Below, piece after piece: positions 45,056-54,395 of a DNA stretch of 64,000 nucleotides. How positions within the stretch are numbered: the first letter of the stretch is position 1; every line of letters starts with the position of its first letter. The notes under the pieces were generated by a model. The model worked only from the letters and a program-made list of their open reading frames with translations. It did not search any database and was not told where the DNA came from. The stretch is from assembly GCA_014652975.1 (NCBI GenBank), contig BMZV01000004.1:186001-250000 (forward strand), given 5' to 3'. The stretch comes from Kocuria marina (lineage in GTDB: Bacteria > Actinomycetota > Actinomycetes > Actinomycetales > Micrococcaceae). Made by a program: the position numbers and the translations under genes.

Positions 45056-46026
45056 CAGTCGGTCCCCGGGAGGTCCTCGCCCAGCCAGCTGACGATCAGC
45101 GCGTGCGCGATCGACACCCTCCCCGGCAGCGTGACCTCACCGGTGCGGGTGCTCGTGAGCAGCTGCTCGCGCGTGAACCACCGGACGTCCAGGATCTCCT
45201 CGCCGTCCGCCTCGGCCACCGACGTGTGGGCCACGGCGCGGAAGCCCAGCATCAGGGAGCGGGGAAACGGCCACGGCTGAGAGCCCTGGTACTGCACGGT
45301 GTCCACCGTGATCCCGGCCTCCTCGCGCACCTCGCGCACGACCGCTTGCTCGGCGGACTCCCCCGGCTCGACGAAGCCTGCGAACGTGGAGTACATGTTG
45401 CCGGCCCATGCCGCAGAGCGGCCCAGCAGGATGCGCTGCGAGGCCGGGTCCGGGCCGTCCTCGACCACCGCCACGATGACCGCTGGATCCGTGCGGGGGA
45501 AGTGCAGCGAGTCGTCCTCGGGGCAGCGCCGGGCCCACCCGGAGCGGATGCTCTGCGTGAGCGCCCCGCAGCGAGGACACCGCGGGTGGTCGCGGTGCCA
45601 CAAGGCCACCGCCTGCGCCGTGACGAGCAACGACGTCTGCTCGGGGTCCACCACGGTGGCCAGCGTGCGCAGCCCCTCCCACCGGGCACCGTCGAGACCG
45701 GACAGCTGGGTGTCCTCGGGGAAGGTGCGCAGGATCACCTGGGTGCCGTCCGCCAGGCGGCCCAGGTATACGTCCGGGCGGCCGGCATCATCCGTGGGTC
45801 CCGGGACCTCCGCCACGAGCGGGAGGACCAGGGCGCCGTCGCGCGTGGGGGCCTGGGAGCCCCGCAGCACGAGCACCCGCGCGGTGGGCGAGGCGAGCGC
45901 CTCAGCCACGAGATCGCGGTGCTCCCGGGCGACTGCGTCCCGGTCGAAGGGGCGCCCGGCGAAGGGCAGCTGGGCGTCGTCGAGCAGGGGCGCGACGGCG
46001 CCGGGACGGTCCTGGCATGAGATCAT
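45052..46026 (-). CDS. nudC: NAD(+)/NADH pyrophosphatase (Nudix hydrolase)
   Basis: The protein has 324 residues from the ATG at 46026. The zinc-ribbon region CPRCGALTQSIRSGWARRC has three cysteines; the position of the fourth is Asp/Glu-rich (CPEDD). The Nudix box GFVEPGESAEQAVVREVREEAGI is complete (about 212-234), followed by the family signature GSQPWPFP. NudC splits NADH to NMNH and AMP and can remove NAD caps from RNA. It is coupled to uvrD2 by a GTGA overlap. The weak ribosome-binding site leaves the start moderately certain. Confidence 0.93.
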   Translation of the reverse strand: MISCQDRPGAVAPLLDDAQLPFAGRPFDRDAVAREHRDLVAEALASPTARVLVLRGSQAPTRDGALVLPLVAEVPGPTDDAGRPDVYLGRLADGTQVILRTFPEDTQLSGLDGARWEGLRTLATVVDPEQTSLLVTAQAVALWHRDHPRCPRCGALTQSIRSGWARRCPEDDSLHFPRTDPAVIVAVVEDGPDPASQRILLGRSAAWAGNMYSTFAGFVEPGESAEQAVVREVREEAGITVDTVQYQGSQPWPFPRSLMLGFRAVAHTSVAEADGEEILDVRWFTREQLLTSTRTGEVTLPGRVSIAHALIVSWLGEDLPGTDW

Positions 46027-46111
46027 CCGACCACTGTAGACCGGGGTCCGGACATCCTCACGGGCCGCGGTGGACAGCCCGCCCCGGGCCGAGGCCGGTA
46101 GGGTGGGTGAG

Positions 46112-47350
46112 GTGAGAACGACCCCCGAATTGCTGGCCGCCGTCGCGGCCGCGGCCGTGCCCGGGGTGGCCCCTGTGGCCACCGGTCCTTCTCCCGACGA
46201 CGCCGCGGATTTCCGCTCGTGCGTGGTCCAGGACTCCGAGGGCCGCCGCTGGCGCGTCCGCAGTCCCCTGAACACCGAAGCGAGCATGCGTCTGGAGACC
46301 GAGCACCTGGTGTTGCAGGCGTTCACCCCGTCCGTGCGCTCGCGGTTGCCGTTCCACCTGCCCACGGTCGCGGGGTCCGTGGCGCAGGACGGGTTGCGCA
46401 CTTTTGTCTACTCGCACCTGCCGGGTCACACGCTTAGCCTGCGGGAGTTCCAGCGGCAGAACGAACATCCCGAACCTCCCGTGCACACGCCCTCCCCGAG
46501 TGCGACGCCGCGCGCCCCCCTGGCCGTGCAACTGGGCCGTTCGCTCGGGTGCCTTCATTCTCTGCCCCGTGCGCTCGTGATGGACGCGGACCTGCCCGCC
46601 TACAGCGCCGAACAGTGCCGCAAGCGCATGCTCCACGATCTCGATCAGGCCGCGACCACGGGGCTGATCCCCGGGGACCTATTGCGCCGGTGGGAGGAGG
46701 CCCTCGAGGACACCACGCTGTGGCAGTTCTCCACGCGCGTGGTGCACGGGGACCTACACGAGGACAACATCACCGTGGACCACGGTTCACTCGCGTCCTT
46801 CACGGGGTGGAGCGATCTGCACGTGGGCGATCCCGCCGTGGACTTCTCATGGCTCGTGGGCATGTCCGACCCTGCGTTCGCGGACACCGTGATAGAGGCC
46901 TACTCCGTGGCGGCCGTCCAACCCCCGGACCGCCATCTGTTGCGCCGCGCGCACCTCAAGGCCGAGTTCGCGCTCGCGGAATGGCTCGTGCGCGGTGTGG
47001 ACCGGGGCATCACGTCCATGGTGGACAACGCCCAGCGGATGCTCACGACCCTCGCGGCGGACGTGCGGGCCAGCGCGTCGCCGTCCCCGGGGGTGGCCGG
47101 TCCGCCGCCCGCCTCGACCGCGTCGGCCGCCGCGTCCGGTGCGGATCGGGCCGGCGACTCCGACGTCGACTCGGTGGACCGCACTGACTCCGACGGCCGC
47201 GCCCTCGACGGCGACTCCGCCCCGGACGGTCACCCCAGCGACTACGGCTTGTCCCCCGACCATCACTCCGGCGAGGGCGGCTCCTCCACCGGCGGTTCCT
47301 CCACCGGCGGTTCCTCCGCGGCGTCCGGATCCGTCACGCCCACCTCGTAG
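46112..47350 (+). CDS. Aminoglycoside phosphotransferase-fold protein
   Basis: The protein has 412 residues using the GTG at 46112; another GTG at 46070 is in frame. The kinase-like fold carries the catalytic loop VVHGDLHEDNITV (about 210-222). The metal-binding Asp normally seen as IDW is Gly here (FTGWSDLHVGDPAVDF), so phosphotransfer may be impaired or use another residue. Residues about 330-412 are low-complexity, rich in Ala, Ser, Asp and Gly, and end in GGSS repeats. The last 88 bases overlap the 3' end of adnB on the other strand. Similar proteins with macrolide phosphotransferase-like folds occur near helicase genes in related bacteria, but a resistance role is not shown. Confidence 0.75.
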   Translation: MRTTPELLAAVAAAAVPGVAPVATGPSPDDAADFRSCVVQDSEGRRWRVRSPLNTEASMRLETEHLVLQAFTPSVRSRLPFHLPTVAGSVAQDGLRTFVYSHLPGHTLSLREFQRQNEHPEPPVHTPSPSATPRAPLAVQLGRSLGCLHSLPRALVMDADLPAYSAEQCRKRMLHDLDQAATTGLIPGDLLRRWEEALEDTTLWQFSTRVVHGDLHEDNITVDHGSLASFTGWSDLHVGDPAVDFSWLVGMSDPAFADTVIEAYSVAAVQPPDRHLLRRAHLKAEFALAEWLVRGVDRGITSMVDNAQRMLTTLAADVRASASPSPGVAGPPPASTASAAASGADRAGDSDVDSVDRTDSDGRALDGDSAPDGHPSDYGLSPDHHSGEGGSSTGGSSTGGSSAASGSVTPTS

Positions 47351-50300
47351 AGCGAGCTCACCACGGCCTCGAGTTCTGTCTCGTCCGCGAGGTCGTGGGG
47401 ACGCACCACCTGGTCCGCGGCCACGTAGTAGAACGCCGCCGACACAAGCTCCACCGGGACCTCGTGCAACCGCGCGAACGCCAACCGGTACAGCGCGAGC
47501 TGCCCGGACTTGCGCTTGAGCTCCCGACCGTGCGGGATTCGCCCTGTTTTCCAGTCCACGAGTTCCCAGCCGTCCGCGGTGCGGAACACGGCATCGATCC
47601 GACCGCGCACCGTGAGCGACCCCACCGGGGTCTCCACGGGCAGTTCGATCGCGTAGGGCTCCAGAGACGCCCACGGGCTGTTCCGGAAGGTCTCGGCGAG
47701 CCGGGGCAGGTCCAGGTCCTCGTCCACGTAGTCGTCGGAACCGGGCAGTTCGTCCGCGTCGAAAATCGCGGAGTCCCCGAAGTAGTTCTCAACCCACGTG
47801 TGGAACGCCGTACCCGCCCGGGCCGCGGAGCCCGGTTTGCGTGGCATGGGTCGGCGCAGATTGCTGATGAACCCCTCGGGATCGGTGTCCATGGCCACGA
47901 GCGCGGACGCCGAGACGTGGGAGGGCATGTGCACGCTGCGGTCCTCCTCGGACGCCGCGCGGCGACCCAGCAACAGTTCGGCCTCGCGCCGCCACCGCGT
48001 AACCACGTCACCGGAGGGCCCCTGTGCCAACTCCTTGTCCGTGAGCTGGCGGGTGTCCGGGAAACCGCGCTCGGCCACGGCGCGGGCAGCGCGTTCCATG
48101 ACCTCTCGGCGGCCTCGGTGTGCCGGAGCGATCACGGTTTCCATGTGCTCGCCGTCCGCGGAGCGTTCGGTGCGCACGAGTTCCGGTCCCTCCACGGGGT
48201 CGTACGGCCACAGCGCGCTGACCCGGGTGTCCCGCTGCGGGTTGGTGGCATCCGGTTCCGGCTCGGCCCACGGACCCGCCTCGAAACCGGGGCTCGATCC
48301 CTCGACCAACTCCCGCGCTTCGAGCAAAAACGGTGAGGCCTCCTTGACCTCCTGGGCGGTGCCCCGGAACACGCTGCCGGAGAGTTCGAGCAGGGACTTG
48401 GCGCGCGTGAACGCGACATAGGCCAACCGACGTTCCTCGGCGAGGTCGTACTGTTCGACGTCCTCCGCGAACTCCTCGTAAGAACTCTCGAGTTCGCGCA
48501 CGTCCGAGACGCGCGCATCCCACTGGGGCAACTGAGCGGCGTCGCCACGTAACGGCCACGGCAGCTTGGCCGCTTCCAGGGTCCACGCGGAGGACTTCTT
48601 GGAGGGGAAGTCGTTCTTGTTGAGCCCGGGGACGTAGACGTGGTCCCACTCGAGGCCCTTGGAGGCGTGGACCGTGAGCAGTTGTACGGCGTCCCGGCGC
48701 GTGTACGCGGGCGGAAGTTCCAGGCCGTTCTCTTCGTGGGACGCGGCCTCGAGCCAGTCCAGGAACGCGGCGACGTCGTGCGTGCGGGTCGTGGCCGTGA
48801 ACTGGACCGCCTGGTCGTGGAAGCCGTCCAGGTTGCGCCGCGCGCGCACGGGATCCTCCCCGGGCAGCGCGGCGAGTTCGATATCGAGGCCCAGCACGGT
48901 CTCGACCTCGTGGATCACGGTGGTCAGCTCGTCCCCGAGCACACTGCGCAGGTCTCGCACGTCCCGGCGCAATGCGCGCAACCGGCGCACGCCCTCGGCA
49001 CTGATCCCGCGACCGCGCGAGGAGACCCAGCCCTCGGGGGGCAGTGTCTCGAGCGCCTCGATCAGGCTCGCGCGGTCCACGATGTCCGCCATGACCACGG
49101 GCTCCTCGGCATTCTCGCCGGTGGTGGCCGCGTCGTCGGCGGGCTCCGGATCCTCGCCGCGCGCGGCCCGCTCGTGGCCGCGCTCGAGGGCCGCGGCCCA
49201 GTCGCCGAGTGCCGCGAGGTCGCGTGCACCCAGCCGCCACCTGGCACCGGCGAGCAATCGGGCGAGGGCATCCGAGCGGCCCGGATCGGTGAGGACGTGG
49301 AGCATCGCGACGACGTCGGCGACCTCCGGGGTGTGCAACAGCCCACCCAGCCCGACCACTTCGTAGGGGATGTCCCGGGCTTCGAGTTCCAGGCGCAGGG
49401 GTTCGAACTGCGCGCGTTTGCGGCACAGCACGGCCATGGTGGGCATCTCGTCCGGGGCCTGGCCCTGATGCGCGGCCCGCTGGTCGTGGATCGACGCGGC
49501 CACGGCCTGGGCCTCCTCGGTGTCCGTGAAGTAGCGGCTCACCCGCACACGACCGCGCACCGCACCCGGCGCCGGGTCCAGCGGCGGGACCTCGACCGTG
49601 GCCGCGGAACGGCTCCACGCGGGCGGGGTGCGCAGCGGCTCGGCCACGGCGTTCGCCACCTCGAGGACCGCGAGGCTGTTGCGCCACGCCGTGGTGAGGA
49701 AACTCGTGTCCGCGAACCGGGACGGCTCCACGTCCGAGGACCCCCGGACCGGGAAGTTCTCCACGAAACTGAACAGCTGGCCGGAGGACGCCCCCCGGAA
49801 GCCGTAGATGGACTGCTGGGGATCGCCCACGGCCATGACGCAGTGCCCCTCCCCGAACAATCCCGAGAACAGGGCCAACTGGGCGTGGGACGTGTCCTGG
49901 AACTCGTCCAGCAGGACCACCGAGAAGCGTTCCCGCTCGACCGTGCGCGCGTGGGGGTCCATCCGCACGATCCGTGCCGCGAGTGCCAGCAGATCACCGT
50001 AGTCGAGCGCCGAGTCCACGCGCTTGGCCGCGCGGAAGCGCTCCACGAGCTGCGCGAGGACCTCGGTCTGCTCCATCCGGCGCACGGCGTCCTGCACCTT
50101 GCGCCCCGGGGACTTCTTCCGCCCGTCCGGAGGGGTGTCCAGGCACATCGCACGCAGCCGGCCCACGAACTCGTGGATCCGGCGCGGTTCCACGAGGTGC
50201 TCCGAGGCCTCGGACGCCAACTGCATGAGACCCGTGGTGAGCGTGGATGCGGCGGGCACGGTCGCGGGCAACGGACCGTCCCAGCTCTGCACGAGGTCGT

Positions 50301-50787
50301 GTGCGAGTTGCCAGGCCTGGGCCTGACCGAGCAGGACGGTGTCCGCTTCCACGCCCAGCCGAAGCCCGTAACTGCGTACGAGCGAGTTCGCGTAGGAGTG
50401 GTACGTGCTGACCGTGGGCTCCTGCGCCGCGGCCGGGGCGTTGTCGTCCTCGGGTTCGTCGATGAGTCCCGCGCGGCGCAGGTTCCGCAGCTTCTGGTTG
50501 ATCCGCTGGGACAGTTCGCCCGCGGCCTTGCGCGTGAAGGTGACCCCGAGGATCTCGTCCGGGCGGGCCAGCCCGTTGGCCACAAGCCACGCGACGCGAT
50601 CGGACATGGTGGTCGTCTTACCCGAGCCCGCGCCCGCCACGACCAGTCGTGGGGTCAACGGGGACGCGATCACCGCGGCCTGTTGCTCGGTGGGCGGGAA
50701 GTCCCCGAGCGCCTCCGCGATTTCGTACGGGGAATACCGGACCTCCTGCGGTGAGCGGGGCTGGGGGGCGGAATCCTGCTGGGTCAT
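47263..50787 (-). CDS. adnB: AdnB-like helicase-nuclease subunit
   Basis: This 1174-residue protein starts at ATG 50787, overlapping the adnA stop by four bases (ATGA). The UvrD-like motor is intact: Walker A VVAGAGSGKTTT (about 49-60), DEFQDTSH near 294, GDPQQSIYGFRGA, and LLTVHASKGLEWD near 725. A RecB-type nuclease domain near the C-terminus shows GRIDAVF and ELVDWKTG (about 1076). The protein ends in a repetitive acidic tail (EEPPVEEPPVEEPPSPE). In mycobacteria AdnA and AdnB form a heterodimer that resects double-strand breaks, with the AdnB motor doing most of the work. The adnA-adnB order matches Rv3202c-Rv3201c. Confidence 0.93.
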   Translation of the reverse strand: MTQQDSAPQPRSPQEVRYSPYEIAEALGDFPPTEQQAAVIASPLTPRLVVAGAGSGKTTTMSDRVAWLVANGLARPDEILGVTFTRKAAGELSQRINQKLRNLRRAGLIDEPEDDNAPAAAQEPTVSTYHSYANSLVRSYGLRLGVEADTVLLGQAQAWQLAHDLVQSWDGPLPATVPAASTLTTGLMQLASEASEHLVEPRRIHEFVGRLRAMCLDTPPDGRKKSPGRKVQDAVRRMEQTEVLAQLVERFRAAKRVDSALDYGDLLALAARIVRMDPHARTVERERFSVVLLDEFQDTSHAQLALFSGLFGEGHCVMAVGDPQQSIYGFRGASSGQLFSFVENFPVRGSSDVEPSRFADTSFLTTAWRNSLAVLEVANAVAEPLRTPPAWSRSAATVEVPPLDPAPGAVRGRVRVSRYFTDTEEAQAVAASIHDQRAAHQGQAPDEMPTMAVLCRKRAQFEPLRLELEARDIPYEVVGLGGLLHTPEVADVVAMLHVLTDPGRSDALARLLAGARWRLGARDLAALGDWAAALERGHERAARGEDPEPADDAATTGENAEEPVVMADIVDRASLIEALETLPPEGWVSSRGRGISAEGVRRLRALRRDVRDLRSVLGDELTTVIHEVETVLGLDIELAALPGEDPVRARRNLDGFHDQAVQFTATTRTHDVAAFLDWLEAASHEENGLELPPAYTRRDAVQLLTVHASKGLEWDHVYVPGLNKNDFPSKKSSAWTLEAAKLPWPLRGDAAQLPQWDARVSDVRELESSYEEFAEDVEQYDLAEERRLAYVAFTRAKSLLELSGSVFRGTAQEVKEASPFLLEARELVEGSSPGFEAGPWAEPEPDATNPQRDTRVSALWPYDPVEGPELVRTERSADGEHMETVIAPAHRGRREVMERAARAVAERGFPDTRQLTDKELAQGPSGDVVTRWRREAELLLGRRAASEEDRSVHMPSHVSASALVAMDTDPEGFISNLRRPMPRKPGSAARAGTAFHTWVENYFGDSAIFDADELPGSDDYVDEDLDLPRLAETFRNSPWASLEPYAIELPVETPVGSLTVRGRIDAVFRTADGWELVDWKTGRIPHGRELKRKSGQLALYRLAFARLHEVPVELVSAAFYYVAADQVVRPHDLADETELEAVVSSLYEVGVTDPDAAEEPPVEEPPVEEPPSPE

Positions 50788-53700
50788 TTCTCTGTGACCT
50801 GCCTTCCCTGGGCGCACAGCGGACACAGCCACGGGACGGAGCACCGGATCCCGAATCCGGCCTCCTGATCCGCGGTGTGCCGCGCTTCGAATCGCGTGCC
50901 CGCCACGAGGAGGGCCGCTTGCGTGATGAGGTCCCGCGCCCAGCGGTGTTCCTCGTCCAGGGGGTCCTGGACTTGCACACCGGGCGACGCCGCGGGGCTG
51001 CCGAGCTGGACGAGCAGCGCTCCCCCTGGTTGGGCGGACACGGCGCCCTCGGGCAGCTCGATGCGCTCCGGACGTCGGGTCTCATGCAGATCCTCGGTGC
51101 GGGAGGCCTCCTGCATGGCCCGCCCGGCGCCGGCCTGCAAGGCCACCTGATACGCGCCCAGCTGCGGGTGCTCGGGGATGTCCTTCTTGGTCGGCTGGTG
51201 TTTGCCGGTCTTGAGATCCACGACGACGTGGCGCCCGTGGGCGTCCACCTCCAGCCGGTCCACGCGCCCGGTCAGCAGGGCGTCCCGGGCCTCGCTGCGC
51301 ACCAGGACCTCGAAACTGCCCTCCACGGAGACGAGCTCGCGCCCGTGCTCGGAGCGCATCTCCCGCGAGTATTGCGCGAACTTACGCAACATCTTCTCCG
51401 CGCGTTCGAGCTCCTGCTCCCCCGTCCAGCCGTGGGGCATGCCCAGGGAGGGCCAGCGGCGGCGCAGGTGCGCGATCAACTCGACGCTGTCGGCGTCCGG
51501 GAGTCGCTCGGCGATGTCGTGCACGAGCGTTCCCAGGCTGCGCCGCAGATCGGTCACCTCGGTGGCATGGGCCTCGCTCACGAACCAGTCGAGCGGGCTG
51601 CGGTGGATCGTCTCGATCGTGGACGGGGAGACGCGTACCGCCTCGTCCGGTGCGAACAGCGCGTCCTCGGTGGACAAAGCGTTGCGGCCCCACCACTGCT
51701 CGGGCGCGGCACCCGGCACGGGCTCTGCGAGGGCGGCGAAATCATGCAGCAGACGCGCGGCGGCCTCTCGTTCGTGGGCGGCCGCGTCCGGTTGCTGCAC
51801 GGTGCGGCGCAGCGCACCCGTGAGCTGGCGCAACGTGAGGGGTTCGGGTGCGCTCAGTTCCTCGACGGAGATGCCGGGATCGTCGCGGCTCCCACCGGCC
51901 ACGAGGTCCACGAACTCGGACGGTTGCTCGTCCTGGCTGGCCACCGCGGTGACCGTGAGGCCGGCCGTGGCGCGGGAGACGGCCGTGGCGAACTGCCGCA
52001 GTTCGTCGAAGCGCACCTGCCGCAACCGGTCCACCGCGCTCAACCGTGTGGCCTGTTCCGGCCCGTGGTCCAGGGCGTCGGTGAGCACGTCCGTTCCCAG
52101 CAACTGACCGCGCAGGGCGGTGTTGGGCCACACCCCCTGTTGCACCCCGGCGACGACCACGTGCGCCCACTGCCGACCCGCCGACCCCGCGGGGGTCATC
52201 ACCGAGACGTTGTCCTCCGCCGGTGCTCGGGCCGCCAGGGTGTCCATGGGCAACTCCTGGTGGTCCATGTAGTCCATGAACGCCCGTGCCGTGGCGCCCG
52301 GGACCTGGTCCACGAACCGCTCGGCGGCCTCGAACAGTCCGACGACGGCGTCCAGGTCCCGGTCCGCCCGCACGGCCTCCGCTCCCCCGGCCAGGGCACG
52401 ACGCCGCCAGCGCGGTGCGACCCCGGACGCGTCCCACAGGGCCCACAACACGGATTCAGCGGTGGCGCCGGGCTCGTCCAGCGCCTCCTGACCGGCCTGG
52501 AGCATGTCAGCGACGCGCGCCGCGGAATCCGAGTGCACCTCCGCGAGCTCGAGCAACACACCGTCCGCGAGCGCCTGGACGAGGAGGTCGTCGCTCGTGC
52601 GTCCACCCCCGGTACGCAGCTCGTAACCGCGCAGTTTCTGGCGGATCCGGCGCACCTCCATGGGGGACGCCCCGCCGATCCGCGACGTCAACAGGGCCAC
52701 CGCGGCACTGGCCGTGAGCATGGATCGGTGGGCGGCCCGCTCACGGTCCGCGTCCTCGGCCTCCGAGCCTTCCATCGACGTTCCGGAAGCGGAATCGGGA
52801 TCGTCGCCCGGTTGCCCACCCCGGCCCGGGCCGGCCTCCTGTGCTTCCTGATCAAGTGCTCCGTCCGGTTCCGCGACCGCATCCTGCGCCGCGAGCAACA
52901 AGCGCAGGGCATGCAGCAGCGGGATCACCGCGGGTTCCTCCCGCAAGGGGGTCTCGGCGGCGGACGTGGTCGTGGGCACGCCCAGCGCCGACAGCTGCCG
53001 GGTCAGCGCCGACAATTGGGAACCGCTGCGCACGATCACCGCCATGTCCCGGTAGGGCACACCGTGCAAAACATGCAAACGCAAGAAGTGGTCCGCGCAC
53101 CAGCGCGCCTGGGCCGTGGGCGAATCGAAGAGCGTCGCGCGCACCGAACCCGGCGCTGCGGCGTCGTCGGCAGGGTGGACGTCGTCGGGGGCATGGAGGT
53201 CGTCGGCTGTGTCGGCATCGGTTGCCTGGGAGGCGATGTGCTCGGTCGCACGGGGTTGCTCGGGAGCCCGCTGGACCCGGGCCCCCGGCACGACCGAGAT
53301 GGCCCGCGCCACGCGCTGCCACGCCTCGTTGACCCGCAGCGGCATGCGGTGACTCGTGCCTAGCTGTAAGCGCTGCAGTGGCCGAGCGGGGGTGCCCACC
53401 CGGTCCTCGAGCGTGCGCAACAGGTCCGGGCGGGCGCCGCGGAACCCCTGGACGGTGGTGTCCGGATTGGCGGTGAACACGGCGTCCCGGCCCCGGGTGA
53501 GCACCCCGATGAGCCGGTGGGCGGACGGGGTGGCGTCCTGGAGGTCGTCCACGAGCACGACGTCCAACCGGTCCTGTTCCCGGGCGAGGAAATCCGGATT
53601 CTCCTCGAGGACGCGGGCCGCGCGGTCCACGAGCTCGGACGGGTCGAAGGCGTTGGGCATGCGCAGGGCGCGGATCTGCTGGTACTCGGCGCGGAACGCC

Positions 53701-54329
53701 GCCGCGCTGCGCCACTCGGGGCGACCGAGGGGTTGCGCCCAGCGCGCCAGGACGTCGGGCGCCATGCGGTATTCGTTCATGCGGTCGAACAGCTCGCGCA
53801 ATTCGCCGCGGAAGCCGCGCGTGCCGAGCGCCTGATCGAGTTCCGCGGGCCACACCACGGGGCTGCCGTACCCGGCAGCGTGCCCGCGCATCATCTCCGC
53901 GAGGAACGCGTCCTGTTCCGGCCCGGACAACAACACCGGTGTGGTGGTGACCCCGGGCAACAGGTCCTGGGCCTGTGCGCGGCGCAGGACGTCGAACGCG
54001 TACGCCTGCCACGCGCGTACGAGCGGCGTGCTGATGGTCGCGCGCGCACGGCGGCTGATCTCGTCCCGCAGCGTGGCCGCCAGTTCACGCGATGGCGCGA
54101 GCACGAGCAGGCGCTGCGGATCGGCTCCCTCGACGATCCGTCGCACCGCACCCTCCACGGTCACCGTGCTGCGCCCCGTCCCGGGCGCTCCCAGCACGAG
54201 GACCGGCCCGTGGTCGGCCGGTAGCTCCACGACGGTGCGTTGCGCGGGGTCCAGCTCCGGGTCCGCCCCGCCGGATTCGACGCCGCGGGGCGGCAGGACG
54301 CGCCAGGACGGTTCACGCTGCGTTCGCAT
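50784..54329 (-). CDS. adnA: AdnA-like helicase-nuclease subunit with altered ATPase motifs
   Basis: The protein has 1181 residues. The motor fold is recognisable, but the Walker A reads GAPGTGRS (Arg53 for Lys) and motif II reads VDDLQDAT (about 261-268, Asp for the catalytic Glu), so ATP hydrolysis is probably weak or absent. The nuclease domain looks active: GRVDRLEVD, then VVDLKTGKHQ near 1035. Three cysteines at the very C-terminus (CSVPWLCPLC) could contribute to an iron-sulfur site. It is the first gene of the adnA-adnB pair and diverges from the exonuclease gene over 66 bases. Together the subunits process DNA ends before recombination. Confidence 0.9.
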   Translation of the reverse strand: MRTQREPSWRVLPPRGVESGGADPELDPAQRTVVELPADHGPVLVLGAPGTGRSTVTVEGAVRRIVEGADPQRLLVLAPSRELAATLRDEISRRARATISTPLVRAWQAYAFDVLRRAQAQDLLPGVTTTPVLLSGPEQDAFLAEMMRGHAAGYGSPVVWPAELDQALGTRGFRGELRELFDRMNEYRMAPDVLARWAQPLGRPEWRSAAAFRAEYQQIRALRMPNAFDPSELVDRAARVLEENPDFLAREQDRLDVVLVDDLQDATPSAHRLIGVLTRGRDAVFTANPDTTVQGFRGARPDLLRTLEDRVGTPARPLQRLQLGTSHRMPLRVNEAWQRVARAISVVPGARVQRAPEQPRATEHIASQATDADTADDLHAPDDVHPADDAAAPGSVRATLFDSPTAQARWCADHFLRLHVLHGVPYRDMAVIVRSGSQLSALTRQLSALGVPTTTSAAETPLREEPAVIPLLHALRLLLAAQDAVAEPDGALDQEAQEAGPGRGGQPGDDPDSASGTSMEGSEAEDADRERAAHRSMLTASAAVALLTSRIGGASPMEVRRIRQKLRGYELRTGGGRTSDDLLVQALADGVLLELAEVHSDSAARVADMLQAGQEALDEPGATAESVLWALWDASGVAPRWRRRALAGGAEAVRADRDLDAVVGLFEAAERFVDQVPGATARAFMDYMDHQELPMDTLAARAPAEDNVSVMTPAGSAGRQWAHVVVAGVQQGVWPNTALRGQLLGTDVLTDALDHGPEQATRLSAVDRLRQVRFDELRQFATAVSRATAGLTVTAVASQDEQPSEFVDLVAGGSRDDPGISVEELSAPEPLTLRQLTGALRRTVQQPDAAAHEREAAARLLHDFAALAEPVPGAAPEQWWGRNALSTEDALFAPDEAVRVSPSTIETIHRSPLDWFVSEAHATEVTDLRRSLGTLVHDIAERLPDADSVELIAHLRRRWPSLGMPHGWTGEQELERAEKMLRKFAQYSREMRSEHGRELVSVEGSFEVLVRSEARDALLTGRVDRLEVDAHGRHVVVDLKTGKHQPTKKDIPEHPQLGAYQVALQAGAGRAMQEASRTEDLHETRRPERIELPEGAVSAQPGGALLVQLGSPAASPGVQVQDPLDEEHRWARDLITQAALLVAGTRFEARHTADQEAGFGIRCSVPWLCPLCAQGRQVTEK

Positions 54330-54395
54330 GTGGTGATCACATCACGGTCATCCGACACGCATAACGGCCCGCGCACCGACCGGTACCGTGGTCGC

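Noticed and set aside
47263-54329. AddAB or RecBCD rather than AdnAB
   Set aside because: Both subunits have a UvrD-like motor and a RecB-like nuclease domain, and the gene order with nudC and uvrD2 matches the mycobacterial adn locus.
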